Assembly (NCBI RefSeq): GCF_027580225.2
Contig: NC_073352.2
Coordinates: forward strand, 2,978,501-3,042,500
DNA: 64,000 nucleotides
Reading direction: 5' to 3'
Source: Misgurnus anguillicaudatus
Lineage: Eukaryota > Chordata > Actinopteri > Cypriniformes > Cobitidae
Below are positions 11,336-23,041 of this stretch, piece after piece (position 1 is the stretch's first letter; each line of letters starts with the position of its first letter). The notes below the pieces were generated by a model, which was not told the DNA's origin, searched no databases, and saw only the letters and a program-made list of their open reading frames with translations. The position numbers and the translations under genes are program-made.

Positions 11336-12689
11336 GACGTGATAGTATCATTGAATTTAGAAACAAAAATGCATCATGAAAAACATATGTTAATAATATT
11401 TGCCTTTATTGTTTTATACAACATTTTCACATGACTTTTAAAATCTAGAATTATACACAAATATTTTTCTCTGATAGTTGTTTGATTATCTTGTCTATAA
11501 TACGGATGTATAAAATTCTGTCCCAGGTAATTGTTTTTATTGAAAAGCATATAGACTTTAGTATTTAAGTTAAATAAGAGGCATAAGGCCAAGCTGACAG
11601 ATTTTCTAAATACCTTGTTAGCTTTTTATTTCCAGACAGTTTTTATCAGGTACGTAAATAACTGTCATCAGCACACATCTGAATATTTACATCAAGACAT
11701 CCGGAAGATCATTAATATAAATGCTAAAAAGAATAAGCTCTAAGATGGTTTCCTAAGAAATAACCATCTTGATTTTTTAGAAGACGACCTAATATTATTT
11801 GATATATTTTATAATATTATACACCCTGAGAGAACTGGAATACTGGTGGTATTGAGGTGAACACTGCTGAACTAAATGATTAACCAATCAATAACCACAA
11901 CAGCAACTAAGGAAAAGGTACTTTTATGAGTAGTGTGGATTCGGACCAACTTTATTTGTCACATACTGTTTCTCGCCTACTATATAGTACATTACATGTA
12001 GGAAGGAAAGTATGCAGTTTCAATATAAGGCATATAGTATAGTATGCTGCAGCTGTCTAACACCCAAAGACACACAAAACTAGAAGAAAAATAGTTATAC
12101 TAATCTGCTGGCACTGTTTAATATATCAGCAACGCATAAACCTTTCAGAACAGAGATGTACTTTATTATTAGGTAGTAACACCAATCTGTCATCCTGTCA
12201 ATCCATCATTAAGTCTAAGAATATGCAAGAGTTCATTGGCTTAATTAACTAATCACTTTATTAAAGGGCTTTAATATAATCATGTCACTTTTAGCTATGC
12301 AAGTAATTTTCATCCATTGCCCTGTAGGCAAATTAACAGGAGACATAAGGGCTAAAAGTAACACATTCATCATTTAAGTGTTTGAGGCACTCTTACATTG
12401 AAATAGTTCAATTACGCTGGTAAGGCCGGGCACTTTGCCTTTTAAACATTTTGTTTGATTTTTTACTGGGGTTAGCCTGTAATCTATTTTAAAACTCAAC
12501 ACAATGTTTGTTGGTATGTTCATACAGCATACGTATCACTTTAGCCAGTTGATTTGGATTTGATGTGATCAGATTTAAATGACAGAGATTGGCTGTGTGT
12601 AAAACAGCTGATGAAATCACTCTCTTGGGGGGGACGAATATTTTAAGCAAGTAACATTTAATCATTTAACATTTACCTCACTGTAAAAA

Positions 12690-13080
12690 TCTTTTAAGTT
12701 TTAGGTTTAATCAAACTGGCTGTGCAAGTCATTTTAATTTACTTTTTTAAAATTTTGTCTGAACTTGTCTATAACTTAAATTTGCTATAACTTGCTAAAC
12801 AAATTGAAATTCATTAACGTAATGACCGTTATGTAGACCAAATAAAAAAAGTAAGTTGAATAAACTGGAAAAAAATATAGTGCAGCCGCATTGAATGTCT
12901 GAGGATCTAACCAAAACATAGGAGAGTAAAGTTTATTTGCACTCAAGTACAAAGTAAATAAAATTTGATCAGTGACTGTGAGTAGCAAATTCAGCAAAAA
13001 GTCAACTCTGAGCAGCCAGAGTTGAAAAATGTTTAACTTTAGGTGAAGCTCGTCAATGTCACTTCTCACTTGGCCATCCA
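12690..13080. repeat. possible old hAT-like MITE fragment
   Basis: The segment starts CACTGTAAAAATC, like the ends of common fish hAT-type MITEs, and is AT-rich with no ORF of note. No right terminus or target duplication was found, so this is tentative. Confidence 0.3.
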
Positions 13081-13089
13081 ATCACCGTT

Positions 13090-13102
13090 GGGGGGGGGGG
13101 GG
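13090..13102. repeat. G homopolymer (13 nt)
   Basis: A run of 13 G on the plus strand, a likely site of length polymorphism. Confidence 0.9.
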
Positions 13103-14125
13103 TCAAATAACGACGTGTTATAAAGAACTGATAAGCAAAGTAGAAGTATCATAGCAATCAAAGCTCTTAGCTTAAAATATGCTTGCAAGCACCCACAGTC
13201 GCAGTCCGCCTGGGGTTTTCAGCCGTGTTTAAATGTTTTGGTGTACACGCCCTCAAAGCCATCAGGTGCACAGGTTGGAAAAGAGATAGAAGAGAAACAT
13301 GCAAAAGATGCCATGCCAATAACAATGAAACCCTGTAATTCCTAGGCAGTTTTCTTATAAGGATGTAATTGATGACTTTCCATCAAAAAATGAAAAAAGT
13401 CAGGGTTAAGGGATGTGTATTTTTAGTGTTTTATTCTGTGTGCATGTTTGTTTAAAATAATGATTTATTTGTGTTATAAAAGTATCTTTTTCCAGGGACA
13501 CATAGGCTAGAACCAACACTGATTTAGCCATTATTAAATTGACTGACAGGTGTAAAAATAAGAAAAGACTGGTGATAAAATCTGTCTGTGTTTAAGCAGT
13601 TCACTCTAATCTGCCTACTACAGTAATTGACTTGATTTAATTAGAGGGAATTAACACGGCCAACCGCTATCTGATAACTTTGTTCATGAAACAAATTAAA
13701 TGATTTGTGTTCATTACCTGCAACCACAACAGTGAGAGTAATAAAGACAGTGAGAGGCATTTTAAACAGCACAACAAAAGCATCTTTCACTCACTCATAA
13801 ACCTCACGATATGTTACGTTTTTAATTAGTATAAACAGCAGGAAATGTACTGTAAGACAAGTAGAAAAATGTCTTTAACAAATATAATAACACACGATTG
13901 TAAACAACCATTTTCATACAGTGGTTAACTGATGCTGAATTGTGTGTATCAGGAGAGTTATTATAGGATTATAAACTCATCATATCGTCTACCTAAATAT
14001 TTAGGCAGCAATCTTTCTTCTTTTAAGATTGCACTTTGCAAGTGGTACGTGTTAAGTGGCTTATATTTATGAAATCATCTTATTTGGACTTTGTAAACTT
14101 TATATTTTCAGATGTGATATATGTT

Positions 14126-14300
14126 AAAGTCCCGTTCTGTCTCCCTGCCTGTTTTCTTTGTTTTCCCTGTCATCATCATTTGGACTCCATTTCCCATGAT
14201 CCTCCACACTCCCTGACCTGTGTCTAGTCCTCAATCATCCTCACCTGCCAGCAATCACCCCCATCAGTACCAGTGTGTTCATCTGTTTTCCCCTGCCAGT
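14126..14300 (+). repeat. possible LTR fragment
   Basis: A CT-rich stretch with CCTGTTTTC, CACCTGCCAGCAATCA and CATCTGTTTTCCCCTGCC resembles the U3 of the fish gypsy-type LTRs seen elsewhere in this window. No terminus was recognised. Confidence 0.3.
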
Positions 14301-14427
14301 TTCCATTATTGTTTAGGACAATGTTTCATGGGTGTTCATTATTTTTCTGTAAACCGCACACCTAACTTGTCCAATGTCTTAAAAATAGACACCAGAGCAA
14401 TGCTTGTGGTAGCTGTGGTATAAGAGA

Positions 14428-14572
14428 AATTATTGACTCCGGTCCTTTGAATTATTTGAAAATAATGCACACCTGTGGTGAAATGGCGATTTGCATCGTG
14501 CAGCATTACCACCTTGGGAGTGCATTATTTTCTTATAATTCATTGCTCCGTCGTCAATTATTCCTTACATAA
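14428..14572. repeat. palindromic MITE-like hairpin
   Basis: TTGAATTATTTGAAAATAAT and GTGCATTATTTTCTTATAAT on the right arm are near-inverse, as are ATTATTGACTCCGG and CCGTCGTCAATTAT. The imperfect hairpin is about 145 bp. Confidence 0.65.
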
Positions 14573-15127
14573 CTATTAGTTCAACCAGCATAAATATATT
14601 GTGAATGCCCAAGTTAATGAATATATATTAAGGTGATACAATTATAACATTCATGTTCATACAACTACAGTAAACTTTAGTCCTATATATTCTGTCACTG
14701 AAAACATGAGATTGTTTGTTGTCCCTTATATGTTTAAACTCGGTGTGGTTTCTAGCTGTGTATTTTATTATGTTAGGATCTTAGAAGAAACATGCAAAAA
14801 AACATGTTTTTAGTAACATCTGCTTCTGATTTAAACCAATTTCTCATATGAGCAAGTAAAATCCTATATGAGAAATGAAGACTAAACGCTTACCAATGGC
14901 AGTTCTTTCATAAATACACAGTCCCTGGTGTTAGTTACAGTCACTTTATTTTCCAATCTTTAATATCTCATATCATATTTCCTTCAAACAGAAAACAAAA
15001 GTGTAAAACTGAGTATGGAATTGATCATTTCCTGCTGTTTCAGTTGGTCATGTTTAACCAAATTAAACACATAAAGAGTGTAATAATACTGTAACACACC
15101 ACTCAAGACTACATTGTTTTTTATTTA

Positions 15128-15390
15128 TTTTTTAAATTGCTATCAATAATAATTGTTACCTGACACTTATTATTGATAGCAATTTAAAAAACACTGTCAG
15201 AAAAAAGCAGTCAAAATAAGTACCCCAGCTGTCACTGGGGCGGTACCCTTTCAAAAAGTACAGATTTGCACCTAAAGTGTTCATATTAGTATTTCAAAGG
15301 TACATATAATGACCTTTATAAAGGGTGTTGAAACAGTTACAGCTGAGGTACATATTTTGACCGTTTTTTTTTTCTAACAGTGTAGTCTTG
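15128..15390. repeat. small hairpin followed by a MITE fragment
   Basis: TAAATTGCTATCAATAATAA (15132-15152) is inverted at 15168-15190. From 15196 a GTACC-rich segment (GGGGCGGTACC, CTTTCAAAAAGTACAG, GCACCTAAAGTGTTCATATT) follows. The same words recur at 61206-61370, so this is a dispersed MITE family ending near CTAACAGTGTAG. Confidence 0.65.
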
Positions 15391-15714
15391 GCAGAGGATT
15401 TTCATTCTACAAAGCATTTAATTTAACAAAAAGTTAAAAGAGTTAATGACCCAATTTCATGTTTTCCTTTGTTTTTAGAGTGTTAAAAGCTGTGCACATA
15501 AAAGATCTATAAAGTTACAACAATTAAAGTTTCAAATCCAAAGAGATCTTCTTTTTAAAAGTGAAGCCTTATCCACGCCTACCTAAAACGTCTCGTTCAA
15601 CACGCCCATGCAGTTAGAAGTCATACTGGTTTGAACATTTGAATAACACCGCCCTAATGTACACGCAAAGATAAAGGGTGTAACTTTAATCACACTGTAG
15701 TATTGTTGTTTCCA

Positions 15715-15975
15715 CCATGTCGAGTTGACGCTGTTTTGTTGGGAATGGCAAATTACTTTGTTCGGCCTGCCGATTGAGTAAACATTAAGAAACCAGGTGT
15801 TAGGTTTTATTTACAACACTGTTTCAGAACAGTACAGCTCAAATGTTCGATTGTGTGCTGCACATTTTACAAAATAACTACTTTCTAAACAAGGGGGAGT
15901 TACAATGCTGGACGTACACAAGGACTTAATCTAAAAAGTGGAGCAATTCCAACTACACTGGTTCTGCTGACTGAC
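15715..15975 (+). pseudogene. degenerate THAP-domain relic
   Basis: Reading across several stops and frame changes, the DNA shows an ATGTCGAG start, a later Cys-Val-Leu-His segment (C-x2-H-like) and LNKGELQC, similar to the AHFxxxxFxNKG end of fish THAP domains. It overlaps no ORF of useful length. This is the third THAP-like relic in the window and is clearly dead. Confidence 0.4.
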
Positions 15976-16007
15976 ATCCTGTAAGTAGCCGATGTTTTCA
16001 TATTTAA

Positions 16008-16572
16008 TGGGGACATTCCACCAAAATCAGACTTTTTCCATGTTTAAGTGCTAAAATCGGGTCCACAGTGCTTCTACCAACCCAGAAAACATGAAAAATA
16101 GCAACCCTGTAACTTTGTTTTGGTAAAGCTCTCTCTGCAAGCATGTGAATAAATAGGTCATTCAGATTTCGCTCCCCCCATGACGTAGTAAGTGGATCTT
16201 ATTATAATGATACCGCCCCTTCATCTGCGCTATCCAACCATGAAGCGGCCTCACGAGTGCGAGAGACAGAGAGAAAGAATGACTGACAACACGACGCGTT
16301 TGTATTCGCTCAATCACAAACAGTAGCCTACAATCTTATAACTTGTAGTTTTAATGGTCTTTCTAAAGGTTGAAGATGAGGATTAACGTTACCTTAGTGC
16401 AAGAGCAGCTCATTTGGATTTAAAGGGATACACACAAAAACGGTGCATTTTTGCTCAGACCCATAAAGTGCCTATTTTAACATGCCACAATAAATTACCT
16501 ATATGGTATTTTGAGTTAAAACTTCACATATGTACTCTGGGGATCTTAAAAATGTCTTGTAGAATGTCCCCT
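16008..16572 (+). mobile_element. TTAA-flanked MITE, family M1, full copy
   Basis: TTAA at 16004-16007 and 16573-16576. The ends TGGGGACATTC and the inverse GGGGACATTC match. The internal words CCATGTTTAAGTGCTA, AAGCATGTGAA and ACTCTGGGGA are shared with copies at 32302-32560, 33922-34348 and, inverted, 59690-60133. No coding capacity. Confidence 0.85.
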
Positions 16573-16867
16573 TTAATCAATTTCCTAGTGACGATTCAAA
16601 TGCGAGTTTTGAGCTGTGACGCACCTGTGTTTTTTTCATATTTAAAGAATTTCCCATTCTACAATCACAAATGCAGACATGGTATTATGCTTTAGTATCC
16701 TTAACTTACAAATCTGTTACGTTCTGCTGGTAAAGTTGATCAATCAGCTTAGTCATCTACGTTTTCTGGGTCAGATTTAGGCTTGTATTGGTAAGGTAGT
16801 AAATACAATAGTAACTCCTGGCTCTCACTATTGCGTTGGGATCTCATCTTTCAAAACATGGTAAGGA

Positions 16868-16965
16868 ACGTCACATTTCCGTTTACGTAATTTGGCCAAT
16901 CAGAACGCACTGGATAGCTGGCCAACACAATGTACACCAAATACACAAAGTAATGTGCTTTTTAG
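16868..16965. repeat. MITE fragment
   Basis: The words GGCCAATCAGAACGCACTGG and CACCAAATACACAAAGTAAT belong, as I remember them, to a common cyprinid MITE. Only about 100 bp remains and no terminus is visible. Confidence 0.4.
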
Positions 16966-17081
16966 CTGCAAAATATTTAGTTCCCCTAGCAAACAAGTAC
17001 ACTCGCATATACATTACATTTGTAAGAGCTGTAAGGTGGTGCCAAACCCTGACAAAAAGTATTTCCTGAAGCCAGCAGCAA

Positions 17082-17375
17082 ATGGCTGAATCCACAGGGA
17101 ATCGCTTCCTAATTCCTGTTGAATTATCATCTGAAACCTTTCTCAAAGAATTCACATCTACCCCCCAAGACAGTTACCCCATGGTGTGGGACACCCTACC
17201 ACACTTTCTCGTCCCCCTCTTCTCATGTTCTCAAGCAAACTGTATATGGAATGCTACATTCTGTATCCACAAAGTATCTGAAACTGGTCTTGTTTGGTGT
17301 TATATGAAGTGTTTTAATGCAAGTGGTACATTTGGGTTTGTTAATATGACAACAGGATTCAATGTTAATCTGTGA
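17082..17375 (+). CDS. unidentified 97-codon ORF beside an LTR-like segment
   Basis: The open frame starts MAESTGNRFL and stops 25 nt before the LTR-like sequence at 17401. It encodes a Cys- and aromatic-rich protein with segments such as VWDTLPHFLVPLFSC and CIWNATF. It has two NxT/NxS glycosylation motifs (NAT, NAS) and a third, NMT. I do not recognise the family. Its place directly 5' of an LTR-like segment makes a remnant of a retroelement 3' ORF (possibly envelope) conceivable, but no diagnostic motif is present. It could equally be chance. Confidence 0.25.
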   Translation: MAESTGNRFLIPVELSSETFLKEFTSTPQDSYPMVWDTLPHFLVPLFSCSQANCIWNATFCIHKVSETGLVWCYMKCFNASGTFGFVNMTTGFNVNL

Positions 17376-17400
17376 CAATAAATAAGTAAACTTAACCTAA

Positions 17401-17800
17401 TGTTGGGAGACAACTCCTAACTTAGACATGTTGACCAATCACCCACTGTATGTATATTAGGCTACACCCCTGATTTTACAACAACCAATCAATACCAAAC
17501 TCCTATATGCTTTGTTCTCTGGTTATTTAAGGAGATGTGTAGAAGACTTAGGCGGGACTTTCTATATCTAGAAATGCACCCCCATGATGCTGTATCTTTG
17601 ATGTTTCTTTTTATTTTATTTTGAGGAATCTGTAACCAGATCTTCATCTCCTTACCAGGTATGCAATGGTTTTTCGTTTGTTTCGTATTTGAATTGGAAT
17701 GTAAATTGGAATGTAAATTGGCTTCTGAATTATGTGCTACCTACCTGGTTAATAAATTGTTACGTTTGCATTTATTCTGCCTTACTCTGAATTATTGACT
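17401..17800 (+). mobile_element. LTR-like segment (retroelement relic)
   Basis: The sequence starts TGTTGGGAGACAACTCC. It contains two CCAAT motifs (near 17436 and 17485), a TATA-like GGTTATTTAAGG near 17521, a splice-donor-like CCAGGTATGC near 17657 and AATAAA near 17751, in the order of a retroviral-type LTR. No partner LTR lies in the window. The 5' flank lacks a polypurine tract. The right boundary is uncertain. Confidence 0.45.
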
Positions 17801-17849
17801 ACAAGTAAATTGATGTATCCTTTGTTACCGCAAATCTATGACCAGGATT

Positions 17850-18740
17850 AAGTAGGCGTATTGTCTGCCATTTTATGTTTTGGTTATTTGGTCTGACGAA
17901 CCACTTACCCTTAATAGGGTTAAGTTTGGCGTATCGTCTGCCTTTTACTCTGTTGGTCTGACGAACCACTTACTCTTAATAGGGTTAAGTTTGGCGTATC
18001 GTCTGCCTTTTACTATGTTGGTCTGATGAACCACTTACCCTTAATAGGGTTAAGTTTGGCGTATTGTCTGCCTTTTACTATGTTGGTCTGACGAACCAGT
18101 TACTCTTAATAGGGTTGAGTTTGGCATATCGTCTGCCTTTTACTATGTTGGTCTGACGAACCAGTTACTCTTAATAGGGTTAAGTTTGGCGTATCGTCTG
18201 CCTTTTACTATGTTGGTCTGACGAACCAGTTACTCTTAATAGGGTTAAGTTTGGCGTATCGTCTTCCTTTTACTATGTTGGTCTGACGAACCAGTTACTC
18301 TTAATAGGGTTAAGTTTGGCGTATCGTCTGCCTTTTACTATGTTGGTCTGACGAACCACTTACTCTTAATAGGGTTAAGTTTGGCGTATCGTCTGTCTTT
18401 TACTATGTTGGTCTGACGAACCAGTTACTCTTAATAGGGTTAAGTTTGGCGTATCGTCTGCCTTTTACTATTTTGGTCTGACGAACCAGTTACTCTTAAT
18501 AGGGTTAAGTTTGGCGTATCGTCTGCCTTTTACTATGTTGGTCTGACGAACCAGTTACTCTTAATAGGGTTAAGTTTGGCGTATCGTCTGCCTTTTACTA
18601 TTTTGGTCTGACGAACCAGTTAATCTTAATAGGGTTAAGTTTGGCGTATCGTCTGCCTTTGGTCTGACGAACCACTTAATTTTAACTACAGGGTTAAGCA
18701 TCGACGAATCGACTGCCTTTAATTATAAGGTCTGACGAAC
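17850..18740. repeat. 65-bp tandem repeat array
   Basis: About 13-14 units with a period of 65 bp. Landmarks in each unit are GGCGTATCGTCTGCC, GGTCTGACGAACC and CTTAATAGGGTTAAGTTT. Units in the middle are nearly identical; the first and last are diverged or of altered length, as expected for an array homogenised from its centre. The period is not a multiple of three, so the array is not coding. It begins directly after the LTR-like segment at 17401-17800. Confidence 0.95.
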
Positions 18741-19178
18741 TTCTTAACTTTTGATTAGTTGTATGGTCGAGTTTGTGATCGTGAACCTGCAGCAGCTGAT
18801 GCAAGGATTCTAAGCGACAATTGAGATCCACTTGAACGAGTCAATATAACAATGAGTTAAATAGAATGATCAAACGTTTATCCAAATTCTATATTTATAT
18901 CAATTTGATTCATATTATAATACGTTTTATATCCTTGGAGTCAGATGTAAAGTTGCGTAACGTTAATTTGTCTTTATAAGCGCCGGAAAAGACTGAACGC
19001 GCTATAACCCTTCGTTTGGATTCCGTCGTTGGACCAAACGGATGGATGGGGTCATATTTTTTCCCTTACACATTTAAGCATAAATATGAACTTAATGCTA
19101 CAAAATGTTTATTGGTGCATGTACTGTATGCTCTAAACTGTTTCACTCAGTTTGTTAATATTCTCGTCCAAAGTAAAA

Positions 19179-19205
19179 AAAAAAACATATATATATATAT
19201 ATATT
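19179..19205. repeat. poly(A) and (AT)n microsatellite
   Basis: A run of A followed by about ten AT units. Confidence 0.9.
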
Positions 19206-19456
19206 TCCACCTTTGCAGAAAAATATTTTCAGCCAATTTTATTTGTGGTTTGTTCAGTAAAATTATGCTGAAACACAGACAAGTCATTTGAATCTTTCTG
19301 TTCAATATGGTAATTCTAGGTGACCTCGTATCTGACTCAGTGTTGTGTTAGGTTATGGTCTTTGAAAAATCAACAGAAAACAAGCCTCAGACAATATGGT
19401 TTCATGCCAGAGCGCATTTGGTCATTGGATTGAAATCTGAATTGCTAATGACCCAC

Positions 19457-19730
19457 CTGAGCACACAAGTGTAAAATCCGTTGTCCTCCATTTCCGCCGA
19501 GCGGAACCAAATGGAATCTCCTTCTTTACTGAGCCGATGACCTGAGAAGATGATTGGCTCCTCCGAATCACCCTTGTTCCTGTACCAGATGAGCCGCAGC
19601 TTGGCATTCTGGGCCACACTGTAGTTAGTGCGAATGTAGCTATAGAAGAGAGCGCATTTCACCCGCAGCGGTTCACCGGCCAACACACGATACGTCTTCA
19701 AGTCCACTGACCAGTCTATACATCCATCCA
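19457..19730 (-). CDS. il1rapl2: il1rapl2 coding exon, Ig domain 1
   Basis: A 274-nt exon that encodes most of the first extracellular Ig domain. It starts at 19730 after the pyrimidine-rich acceptor TTTTTGCAG, taking two bases to finish a split codon. It ends at 19457 with the first two bases of an arginine codon before the donor GTGGGT. Family-defining stretches are [41 protein letters not shown] and the Ig cysteine in [21 protein letters not shown] and EEPIIFS favour IL1RAPL2 over IL1RAPL1. In the family this domain takes part in binding receptor tyrosine phosphatase delta at synapses. The preceding signal-peptide exon must lie at higher coordinates and was not found. Confidence 0.95.
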
Positions 19731-20034
19731 CTGCAAAAAGGGGGAAAAATCATTTGAGATTCACAGAAAGTGACTAAAGGCTTACAAAAACTCCTTAATG
19801 ATAAACAGTACATATACAGCATTAAAGCAATGCATTAACAAAATATTAAAGCAATTTATATTGCAGACTTTTTTAGGATTTACTAAAGACACACTGGAAA
19901 AGCATGGACATGGATATTTTTGCAACCGACAATATTGTACGTCCATTTCAGATGCAAAATTTAAATGAATCACGCAATGCTTGCGCTCCTCATTTGACTG
20001 GTATTATTTAATGCCCAAAAAGCATGTCTTAAAC

Positions 20035-20400
20035 CATTTTGTGCTGCTCTTGGTAAATTGCATTTGTCATTATGGAAATGAGATCTTTCGTCTGCATGCC
20101 TTGTCATTAAAATCACCTGCAAAAATTTCCATTCCCATCTGTGCTTTTAGGTAATGTGGTTTCATAATTGCTAATTTCAGACAAACCAATAGGCCATGAC
20201 TGGGGGCAGTTGTAACCTAATGGTTAGTAGAGAGTCAGGCTTGTAACCCAAAGGTCGCCAGTTTGAGTCTCACAGCGAGGCACATTTCCTCCAGGTGCCG
20301 TATGCGCTACTAAACTTGACAAGCGTGTCACTTTCACTAATTTGCCCTGTTTAGACTCTAATCTGCTCCCGTTGCCACAGGTGAAAGACAACGACTGTGC
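20035..20400. repeat. transposon relic interrupted by a SINE
   Basis: 20035-20190 and 20331-20360 match 10790-10920 (TGCTCTTGGTA, TTTGTCATTATG, TTTGCCCTGTTTAG). The middle, about 20200-20330, is a tRNA-derived SINE. Confidence 0.55.
20200..20335 (+). mobile_element. tRNA-derived SINE head
   Basis: It has A-box-like TAACCTAATGGTTAGTAG followed about 35 nt later by B-box-like GGTCGCCAGTTTGAGTC, the split RNA polymerase III promoter of a tRNA-like SINE. No cloverleaf or CCA end is intact, so it is not a tRNA gene. Confidence 0.65.
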
Positions 20401-20499
20401 AAATTGCCAAATATATATAAACTAATACATCACTAGCATCACATTCATTACAGTAAACATTGCATTAGAAGAATAGGACTTGACACCTACAATCACCAC

Positions 20500-22635
20500 A
20501 ACAGACAACCTAAGAAGAGTTATGGTACCACAGATATTACAAACTATTGATACATATGAAAACACATCTATTATTATGTATATGCAGCTGTTTAACAATC
20601 CGGCAACAATTATATCTACAGTTTAAAGAGCAAAATGTAAAAATAATATCATTGATATTATGTGCTATACACGTTTACCGTAAAGTTGTGCTTTGCACAA
20701 CAATGCACACTTTGAAAAGCATGAATTTGAATGATCATTTAAGGGCAATTTTATAAATGGCTTTTCACACAGCCATTGCGTGAGCAAATGTGAGGAAAGC
20801 TCCTGCACTTCTCACATACCATAATTGCACATCTATCTCAAAAGACCTTAAGAGGCACAAAGCCACATAACTCTTACATGACATTAGCTGCTATCTCACT
20901 GCGATCCAGTATTTCATACTGATGGAAAGATGGAACTCATCAAAGTCGCAGCCATCTGTCAACACGAAACACTGTAATTTATGAGCAATTACAGAGGAGT
21001 TTGTAGGCGGACTCTGACTCATCGCTGTACCGCCTCCCGTCACATAAATATCTTTCACATTCAAAACCTGCCACCGCTGTTTTATGTCAAGCACTGTCAC
21101 AATCACACATTTACGCTATAGATTTTGTTATATGCACTCGGCCCGATGAATTCTGTGCTGAAATAAAACCTGCAATGGAGACTGAAGCAAAGACAATGAG
21201 AAGAAAGTGCGACAGTATCACACATGGCTAGACAGGAAGAGAGAGTTTGAGGGCTTAAAGTCACACTACATCAGCAGGAGAGAGCGTATTAGCTTGCTCT
21301 GCTGAATGCACGCGATGCAAACGGCATGGCGAGTGCACAGGTTAAGTCTTATGTAAACAGGCAGCTGTATGCCGCCTCAAGTTATTACACAGATAATGCG
21401 TTTGCATCCAATTGTTAATTTATCGGTTATTAAGAGCAGCGTAATTCCAAAATCGGACAGGATACGCCTTAAGTGTCATGACAATTGCTGTTACAAAGCC
21501 AAACAGCCAGCGAACAACGAAGCTTTGCAGCAAATCCTTAACGTTTGCATATGGATGAGGCTAAAGATTCAGAAAAATAACTCAGCAGTCAGAAATGCTC
21601 AAACATTATGCATGCACATATGAAATGCATTAGTGAACATTTCAACTGAACACTAATTCAAGTTATTGCTCCTGACATCACAGACACCTAAAACTTTTTT
21701 AAAGGTTAGAAAATGCCACATTATATGGAAAAAGACAAAACAAATAAGACAATGTCAACTTAAACTTAAATAAATATCTGTTCTTATTTACTCAAAATGA
21801 GTTTTTTAAACATGTATGCTATTATATATTCACTGGAGAGTTTTTAAAGAATCTTTGGGATGTTTTCTTCCATAAAATGAGCACTTTGCTACAAATGTGT
21901 AGAAAATGAAATTTCATTTTCTTTTGACTACCTTGCATAGACAGAATAGATCTTATCCACCTAAGCAAGCATCCATTTTCTTTACCTCACAACAATCCAA
22001 TATATTACGGTATACAACCATGTTTTTTCTTGATAAGCTGCATTAAAATGTGCATTAGGAAAATACTATATAAATAAAAACATAATTGAATTAAATCGAT
22101 CATTTAAAGATTTCAGTTTTTTTTTTCATTTTTAAAATGGCACTGATTTTAAGCTCCAAATGTGAAAAGCATTGTAAAATCCATTGCAAAGCCCCGCGCC
22201 TGCTTCAATAATAATTGCCTGACCTGCTTACAGCGTTGTGGGCTCAGACTATTATAAAGCAGTACAGCAATTTCAGCTGTGAAAGCTGAAGGGGTACAAA
22301 AAGTCAATATCACAACAGCAGCTCACCAAATACTTTGTGCTGATATGCAATTTTATTTCTGACTTGCCTCTGATAGCTTCTTTGTAATTCCTCTGAAGTG
22401 GGAATGAATAGCTTGTAGTGGACGTGTATGTTTAGGGAGGTGTAAATAGAGGCTGCTTGGAGGACGCTGCCTGGGGTGAAATGGTCTTCTGAAATGACTC
22501 GCACATTGAGCGTCTTATTACAGCCGAATCAACGTAGAAATGACTGCACCTGTATGCAGGGCACAACTTGTTGACTGTTCGATATAAATGCACTATATTT
22601 TGACCTGCTTTTCATCAAAACTGTCATTGTCATAT
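20500..22635. other. intronic DNA, nothing recognised
   Basis: Low-copy-looking sequence without recognisable repeat or exon. The frames 20547-20756, 21369-21623 and 22310-22504 (minus) have no family signature. 22180-22560 is a little richer in GC than its surroundings. Confidence 0.5.
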
Positions 22636-22639
22636 AGAC

Positions 22640-23041
22640 TATATGTAACCTTGGAGCACAAAACCAGTCATAAGGGTCAATGTTTTGAAATTGTGATTTA
22701 TGCACCATCTGAAAGTTAAATAAAAAAGCTTTCCACTGATCTATGGTTTGTTTGTTAGGAAAGGATACTATTTGGCAAAGATAAAAATATTTGAAAATAT
22801 AAAAAAACTAAATATTGAGAAAATGTCCTTTAAAGTATAGTCCAAATGAAGTACATCCACTCACAAAGATAAAGTTATATTGATATGATGTATTTACGGT
22901 ATATCTTCATTCAACATGATCTTTGCATAATATCCTAATGATTTTTGGCATAAAAAAATCTATAATCAATGTATTGTTGGCTATACTGGTACATTTATAC
23001 TGTACCCCTGCAACTTAAGACTAATTTTGTGGTCACATATA
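22640..23041. mobile_element. MITE with TATATGTRACC termini
   Basis: The left end TATATGTAACCTTGGAGC followed by ACAAAACCAGTCATAAG is matched inverted by CTTAAGACTAATTTTGTGGT and GTCACATATA at the right. It is 402 bp long and AT-rich with no ORF. Confidence 0.75.

Larger units (their letters stand above)
1424..19456 (-). other. il1rapl2: il1rapl2 18-kb intron
   Basis: An intron of about 18.0 kb with donor GTGGGT (19451-19456) and acceptor CAG (1424-1426). It is filled with transposon copies listed separately. The stretches 1440-1790, 4000-5160, 9200-9870, 11340-12680 and 14570-15100 hold nothing that I recognise beyond AT-rich intronic DNA. Confidence 0.8.

Noticed and set aside
17850..18740. 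CRISPR array
   Set aside because: The units are continuous 65-bp tandem repeats without unique spacers, in a vertebrate genome.
20200..20335. tRNA gene
   Set aside because: A- and B-box-like words are present but no cloverleaf closes; it is a SINE head.
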